NCBI GenBank assembly: GCA_038065635.1
Contig: JBBTQP010000019.1
Coordinates: 1 to 16,243, forward strand
Reading direction: 5' to 3'
Source of the DNA: JAHJFW01 sp038065635
Lineage (GTDB): Bacteria; Patescibacteriota; Patescibacteriia; 2-12-FULL-60-25
Length of the DNA: 16,243 bases
The notes under the pieces were generated by a model that saw only the letters and a program-made list of their open reading frames with translations, was not told the origin of the DNA and made no database searches. Positions 12,655 through 16,243 of this stretch are shown here, piece by piece (positions within the stretch are counted from its first letter, which is position 1; each line of letters begins with the position of its first letter). The position numbers and the translations under genes are program-made.

Positions 12655-13776
12655 ATGACTAATGAAGTGCTACAACGGATCGAGTTTCTTCAATCCCGTA
12701 TTACTGATGCGTGGCGGGTTTTATCTTTGGACGCGCGACAAGGTGAGATCAAGGCGCTTGAGGCCGAGATGGCGGCGCCGGATTTTTGGACGGATCAGGA
12801 GCGCGCGAAACGCGAATCGCAGAAAATGTCCGAGCTTAAGAAAGAGGTTGATGCATGGACGGCGCTGAAGAAAGACGCGGAAGATTTGCTTGAGCTCGCG
12901 AATATTGCGGAAGGGGAGAAGGATGAGGGCGATGCCGTATCGCAGCTTGCTGTTTTGGAAAAACGCTACTTGGATTTGGAATTTATCATGATGTTTTCCG
13001 GAAAGTACGACGCGTCCAACGCTGTTGTTTCGATCCATGCAGGAGCCGGAGGGACGGACGCGCAGGATTGGGCCGAAATGTTGCTTCGCATGTTCATCCG
13101 TTATGCGGAGAAAAAAAGATGGAAGACGCGCTTGGTGGATGAGAGTCGAGGTGGCGAGGCGGGAATAAAGTCCGCGACGTTTTTTGCTGAAGGTCGTTAC
13201 GCGTACGGCCACTTGAAAGGCGAGGCAGGAGTGCATCGTCTAGTTCGCCAATCTCCTTTTAATGCTGATGCACTCCGGCAGACTTCTTTTGCGTTAGTAG
13301 AAGTAGTTCCGGAGATCGATGAGAGCGTGGAGATCGAGATAAGGCCGGAAGATTTGCGCGTGGACACTTTTATGTCCGGAGGAAAAGGCGGGCAATCCGT
13401 GAACACCACCTACTCGGCTGTACGTATCGTCCACATTCCTACGAAGATTACGGTTTCATGTCAGAACGAACGCTCGCAGACGCAGAATAAGGAGACGGCA
13501 ATGAAGATTTTGAAAGGAAAATTGGTTGCGCTCAAAGAGGAAGAACTTCGAAAAGAAAAAGAAAAGTTGCGAGGAGAGTTCCACAGCGCGGAATGGGGGA
13601 ACCAGATTCGATCTTACGTTTTGCATCCGTATAAGATGGTGAAAGATCATCGCACGGAGGTCGAGACATCCGATCCGGAGTCGGTATTGAACGGTGATTT
13701 GGATTCGTTCGTCGAAGGATATCTTCGTATGGAAGCGGGCAAGACTGATGTGAAGGCGGAATTGAACAAGGATTAA
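12655..13776 (+). CDS. prfB: Peptide chain release factor 2 (RF2)
   Basis: This 373-residue class I release factor recognises UAA and UGA and triggers peptide release on the ribosome. The anticodon-like tripeptide SPF is at 200-202 (HRLVRQSPF), which marks RF2 rather than RF1. The catalytic GGQ is at 245-247 (SGGKGGQSVN), whose glutamine enters the peptidyl-transferase centre. An N-terminal helical domain (1-115) and HAGAGGTDAQDWAEML (128-143) are typical. Unlike many bacterial prfB genes, the frame is continuous, with no in-frame UGA or CTTTGA site near codon 25, so the autoregulatory frameshift is absent. UGA stops are frequent in this window, matching the presence of RF2. The start is T-ATG with only a weak GAGAG upstream. 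tsaC follows after nine bases. Confidence 0.96.
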   Translation: MTNEVLQRIEFLQSRITDAWRVLSLDARQGEIKALEAEMAAPDFWTDQERAKRESQKMSELKKEVDAWTALKKDAEDLLELANIAEGEKDEGDAVSQLAVLEKRYLDLEFIMMFSGKYDASNAVVSIHAGAGGTDAQDWAEMLLRMFIRYAEKKRWKTRLVDESRGGEAGIKSATFFAEGRYAYGHLKGEAGVHRLVRQSPFNADALRQTSFALVEVVPEIDESVEIEIRPEDLRVDTFMSGGKGGQSVNTTYSAVRIVHIPTKITVSCQNERSQTQNKETAMKILKGKLVALKEEELRKEKEKLRGEFHSAEWGNQIRSYVLHPYKMVKDHRTEVETSDPESVLNGDLDSFVEGYLRMEAGKTDVKAELNKD

Positions 13777-13785
13777 TTTTTTTCG

Positions 13786-14373
13786 ATGATCGTGTTACGC
13801 GTCACAAAACGGAATATCAAAATCGCGATCGCCGCCGCAGTAAAAGTTTTGAAACGCGGCGGCGTTATAGCGTATCCGACCGAGACGACGTACGGGCTCG
13901 GGTGCGACCCGAGAAACGCGAAAGCCGTGCGACGTATTTACGCGATAAAGGGAAGAGAAAAAAAGAAGCCGCTTCTTCTGGTTGCGTCTTCCACCGCGCA
14001 GGTGAAAAAAGTCGCGAAGCTCGTAGGAGCGAATCTCGAATTCGCCAAGCGTTTTTGGCCGGGACCACTCACGCTCGTGTTACCGGCTAGAAATGGAAAG
14101 AAGGAAATCGCCGCTCGTGTCTCGTCGTCAAAGTTCGTGCAATCGTTGACTGAAGCTTATGGATTCCCGATCATTTCCACGTCAGCTAATAAGTCAGGAA
14201 AAAAGGAATGTCGATCAGGACGAGCGATTGCATCCACTTTTCAAAATCAAAAAAATAGACCGGATTTTGTGATTGACGTTGGAAGTTTGCCAAAGAGAAA
14301 AGTGTCGACCGTTGCGAGGGTTGGGGAGGATGGGAGGGTTGAGGTGTTGCGTCATGGTGCAGTAAGGATATGA
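13786..14373 (+). CDS. tsaC: L-threonylcarbamoyladenylate synthase (TsaC/Sua5/YrdC family)
   Basis: This 195-residue single-domain protein uses L-threonine, bicarbonate and ATP to make threonylcarbamoyl-AMP, the first step of the t6A modification at position 37 of ANN-decoding tRNAs. Visible family motifs are GGVIAYPTETTYGLGCDP (25-42), the KGREKKKPL loop (55-63), WPGPLTLVLP (91-100) and ISTSANKSG (130-138). It lacks the extra C-terminal Sua5 domain, so it is the short TsaC form. It starts nine bases after prfB and its TGA overlaps the rsmA ATG as ATGA. A G-rich run (14318-14338) near its end encodes ARVGEDGRVEV. The start has no clear SD and, unlike its neighbours, has G at -1. Confidence 0.94.
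   Translation: MIVLRVTKRNIKIAIAAAVKVLKRGGVIAYPTETTYGLGCDPRNAKAVRRIYAIKGREKKKPLLLVASSTAQVKKVAKLVGANLEFAKRFWPGPLTLVLPARNGKKEIAARVSSSKFVQSLTEAYGFPIISTSANKSGKKECRSGRAIASTFQNQKNRPDFVIDVGSLPKRKVSTVARVGEDGRVEVLRHGAVRI
14318..14338 (+). other. G-quadruplex-like motif upstream of rsmA
   Basis: GGG, GGGG, GGG and GGG lie in 21 bases with loops of 2, 5 and 1, fitting the G3+N1-7 rule on the coding strand. It lies inside tsaC, 31 bases before the rsmA ATG. It might affect coupled translation of rsmA. Coding constraint on the C-terminus of TsaC could equally explain it. Confidence 0.3.
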
Positions 14374-15209
14374 CACCAACTGAAATTAAAGCGGTCTTAT
14401 CACAACTTGGCGGTTACGCTAACAAGCGGCTTGGTCAGCATTTTTTGATTGATAATAATGTTTTGAAAACGATCGTTGATACGGCGGATATCAAATCTGG
14501 CGATCGCGTGTTGGAGGTTGGCCCGGGGCTTGGGGTTTTGACGCGGGAGCTACTTGATCGTGGTGCGGAGGTCGTGGCGATTGAAAAAGATCATAGATTC
14601 GTCGACTATCTCAACCTTTCTCTAATTCGCGCGAATAAGAGAATGGTACAAGGGGATGCGGCGACAATGCATTGGCACGACCTCGTAGAAGAAGCTCCGT
14701 GGAAATTTGTCTCGAATCTTCCATATTCGATTACATCACTGGCGTTGCGAAAAGCGTTGTGGGCTCCGCGGCCGCCGGACAAGGTTGTTGTATTGGTTCA
14801 GCGAGAAGTCGCTGAAAGAGCGATTGATGTGAGTCGAAAGTCTGTAAAGTCCATAAAGTCTGTAAAGTCGGGGAAGACATCCCTCCTATCCCTCATGGTC
14901 GCTCTATCCTCTTCATCTGCGCGGATTGTGAAACGCGTGGCGTGCGGTGCGTTTTTTCCGGCGCCGAAAGTGGAGTCGGCGATTCTTGAGATTATCCCTA
15001 TGACTTGGCAGGAACGGGAAAAGCGATGGGGGATTAATCCTGAAAAGATCATGGAGGTCGCGAAAAAAGGATTCGCTCATCCGAGGAAATTGCTTCGTTC
15101 CAATTTAGGGCTACTCGCTACTCACTACTCGCTACTCACTTCCCCTCTGGCTCGTGCAGAGGATTTGTCGCCTGATGATTGGGCGCGGTTGGCGAAAACA
15201 ATCGTATAA
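14370..15209 (+). CDS. rsmA: 16S rRNA dimethyladenosine transferase RsmA/KsgA
   Basis: This 279-residue enzyme dimethylates the two adjacent adenosines in helix 45 at the 3' end of 16S rRNA during late 30S assembly. Motifs: NKRLGQHFLID (18-28), SAM-binding VLEVGPGLG (47-55), catalytic NLPY (116-119), FFPAPKVESA (195-204) and HPRKLLRSNL (237-246). The start overlaps the tsaC stop (ATGA), implying translational coupling. Two tandem repeats lie in frame. A 9-bp repeat gives KSVKSIKSVKSG at 157-168, making the segment between QREVAER and LSLL about ten residues longer than in E. coli KsgA. A 7-bp repeat encodes about 248-256 (LLATHYSLL) in the C-terminal helical domain. Both avoid the active site, so the enzyme is probably functional. 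Confidence 0.95.
   Translation: MTPTEIKAVLSQLGGYANKRLGQHFLIDNNVLKTIVDTADIKSGDRVLEVGPGLGVLTRELLDRGAEVVAIEKDHRFVDYLNLSLIRANKRMVQGDAATMHWHDLVEEAPWKFVSNLPYSITSLALRKALWAPRPPDKVVVLVQREVAERAIDVSRKSVKSIKSVKSGKTSLLSLMVALSSSSARIVKRVACGAFFPAPKVESAILEIIPMTWQEREKRWGINPEKIMEVAKKGFAHPRKLLRSNLGLLATHYSLLTSPLARAEDLSPDDWARLAKTIV
14837..14869 (+). repeat. 9-bp tandem repeat inside rsmA
   Basis: AAAGTC recurs four times at 9-base spacing, forming two copies of AAAGTCTGTAAAGTC (14837-14851 and 14855-14869). Being a multiple of three, the unit can expand or contract without breaking the frame. It encodes the KSV/KSI run of RsmA. Confidence 0.85.
15111..15138 (+). repeat. 7-bp tandem repeat inside rsmA
   Basis: Four heptamers alternate CTACTCG and CTACTCA with no gap. 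The unit matches the repeat between groES and groEL. A change by one copy would shift the reading frame near the C-terminus of RsmA. Confidence 0.85.
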
Positions 15210-15255
15210 AAAGAAAGATGCCGGACTGGGGAGTGAACCCTATGTCCGGCATCTT
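15206..15255 (-). terminator. Terminator of the GC-rich minus-strand gene
   Basis: AAGATGCCGGAC (15215-15226) and GTCCGGCATCTT (15244-15255) are a perfect 12-bp inverted repeat around a 17-base loop that can itself pair GGG with CCC. On the minus strand the stem is followed by TTTCTTTTTAT, a proper U-tract. On the plus strand there is no T-run, so its effect on rsmA transcripts is less certain. The tract overlaps the rsmA stop. Confidence 0.75.
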
Positions 15256-15297
15256 GCCATGGAAGTTACCCCCTCCATAGCTAGGGGTGCGCGCGTT

Positions 15298-16233
15298 CTA
15301 GGCCGCGCGCTGCTGTGCCTTTGCCGCCGTCTTGGCCGCCTTGCGCTCCTCGGCCTTGGCCTTGCCGCGAGCCGCCTTGGCCTCTGCCTTGGCCGCTTCC
15401 GCCGCCTGCTCGGCCACGGTCTTGGCCGCCTCATCCGCGGCGATGAGCGCTTCGATCTCGCGCTCCTCGGCCGCGCGCTTGGCTGCCTCCTCCGCGAGGA
15501 GCTTCTCGAACTCCTCCTCCTCGGTCAGCTGGGGCGGTGGCTCGGCCGGCACGATCATCGACTCCATGGGCGGAGTCGGGGCCGTGAGCTTCGCCTTCCG
15601 CTCCGCCTTGCCCTTCTTGGGCGGGCGCTTCTTCGCGGTCGGCTCGGACGGCTTCTCGTCGCCCTTCGGGAGGAGGCGAGCCGCGAGGTAGCCGAGGATC
15701 GCGTCCTGCGACTTCAGGGGCTTGAACTTGCGCTGGATCTCCGCCAGCTTCTTGTCCGCCTCGGCCCGCGCCTCCGCCTCGGAGGGGATGTCGAGGTTGA
15801 GGCGGTACGCCTCGCGGAGGTGCTCGTGGATGACGCGCTCGAGCATGTCGAGCGTGGGGCCGCTCTCGTTGTCGCGGTACATGAGCCGCGCCACGAACTC
15901 CGCGGCGCTGACCATGGCCCGTCCCTCGAATCGAGTCGCGTTGACGCGTAGGACAGACTGCTTCTCCAGCAACGCCATGACCTGGCGCTTGGTCGTGAGC
16001 GGGGCGGGCTCCGGCTTGTCGGCGGGCTCCTTCGCGAGGATCGCCTCCGCGAGCTCGCGCTTGTCGGCGGCCTCGCGCATGGCGTCTTCCTGCGCGTTGA
16101 GGATGTCGAATTCCTCTTCCACCTGCTCGAGCCAGGCGTCGGTCCACTCCTTCGCCGCGAGCTCCATTTCGTACTCGAGCATTGCGGTCATCGGCGACAC
16201 GGACACGAGACGGGTCGACTGATTGCTGTTCAT
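15298..16233 (-). CDS. Hypothetical GC-rich, Ala/Lys/Glu-rich coiled-coil protein
   Basis: This 311-residue protein starts at an ATG preceded by GGAGGAAGAG at the window's right edge; that SD picks this frame over several overlapping open frames. There is no signal peptide or membrane segment. Residues about 20-70 are acidic and helical, about 80-200 look folded (LTTKRQVMALLEKQSVLRVN onward), then comes a basic Pro/Lys linker (196-215). The end from about 230 is a long Glu/Ala/Lys coiled coil finishing in a histone-H1-like AKAEAKAARGKAKAEERKAA run. I do not recognise a family; nucleic-acid binding by the basic tail is possible. One sample line is 75 percent GC against about 47 percent in rsmA, a sharp break suggesting transfer or special codon use. 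A GCGCGCG/CGCGCGC hairpin (15289-15310) wraps the stop, and a terminator follows. Confidence 0.75.
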   Translation of the reverse strand: MNSNQSTRLVSVSPMTAMLEYEMELAAKEWTDAWLEQVEEEFDILNAQEDAMREAADKRELAEAILAKEPADKPEPAPLTTKRQVMALLEKQSVLRVNATRFEGRAMVSAAEFVARLMYRDNESGPTLDMLERVIHEHLREAYRLNLDIPSEAEARAEADKKLAEIQRKFKPLKSQDAILGYLAARLLPKGDEKPSEPTAKKRPPKKGKAERKAKLTAPTPPMESMIVPAEPPPQLTEEEEFEKLLAEEAAKRAAEEREIEALIAADEAAKTVAEQAAEAAKAEAKAARGKAKAEERKAAKTAAKAQQRAA

Positions 16234-16243
16234 CTCTTCCTCC

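Noticed and set aside
12655..12760. Programmed +1 frameshift in prfB
   Set aside because: The frame is continuous from ATG through codon 35 with no TGA and no CTTTGA.
15215..15255. Integron-type recombination site or transposon end
   Set aside because: The perfect stem followed by a U-tract on the minus strand is better explained as a terminator; no integrase or transposase is present in the window.
15154..15951. Plus-strand 265-residue frame opposite the GC-rich gene
   Set aside because: High GC lowers stop frequency in all frames. The minus-strand frame from 16233 has the SD, terminator and sensible composition; this frame is a Leu/Arg-rich shadow and starts inside rsmA.

Overview
The window looks like bacterial chromosome from a small-genome lineage, most likely a Patescibacteria/CPR (Parcubacteria-like) organism. 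This placement is an inference. It rests on a short YidC without a periplasmic domain, a nucleotidyltransferase plus O-antigen-ligase polypeptide of a kind I associate with Parcubacteria, core genes mostly without Shine-Dalgarno sequences, and many short palindromic and tandem repeats, some inside genes. No rRNA or tRNA gene is visible. UGA is used as an ordinary stop and RF2 is encoded, so the standard bacterial code applies and the UGA=Gly CPR groups are excluded. A run of 100 N at 5080-5179 joins two contigs, so the order across it depends on scaffolding.

Left of the gap (1-5079) lies accessory material. A partial minus-strand gene leaves the left edge and diverges from a frameshifted SemiSWEET-type gene. 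That gene converges on a second small three-helix membrane protein, with terminators between them. A minus-strand pair follows: an AT-rich HExxH metallopeptidase-like gene overlapping a Nudix hydrolase gene. Next, on the plus strand, comes a likely RiPP (ribosomally made, modified peptide) locus: a 31-residue peptide gene, a 13-bp hairpin, and a radical SAM/SPASM maturase with an N-terminal PqqD-like recognition domain. It ends at a terminator shared with a convergent methyltransferase. The RiPP locus is the best candidate for something undescribed.

Right of the gap (5180-16243) is mostly housekeeping. nusA sits behind an extended -10 promoter and an octamer-repeat leader. It is followed by yidC and an 804-residue nucleotidyltransferase/O-antigen-ligase polypeptide whose two halves meet exactly at a REP-like palindrome. 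groES-groEL follows under a degenerate CIRCE operator, then a small unknown gene, prfB (RF2), tsaC and rsmA. Together these cover transcription elongation, membrane insertion, surface glycan assembly, protein folding, translation termination, tRNA t6A synthesis and 16S rRNA methylation. A very GC-rich minus-strand gene for a charged, Ala/Lys/Glu-rich protein closes the window.

Two themes cross the right half. Palindromes and 7-, 8- and 9-bp tandem repeats sit in leaders and, in frame, inside coding regions. The core genes mostly start at T-ATG without an SD, whereas most accessory genes have clear SDs.
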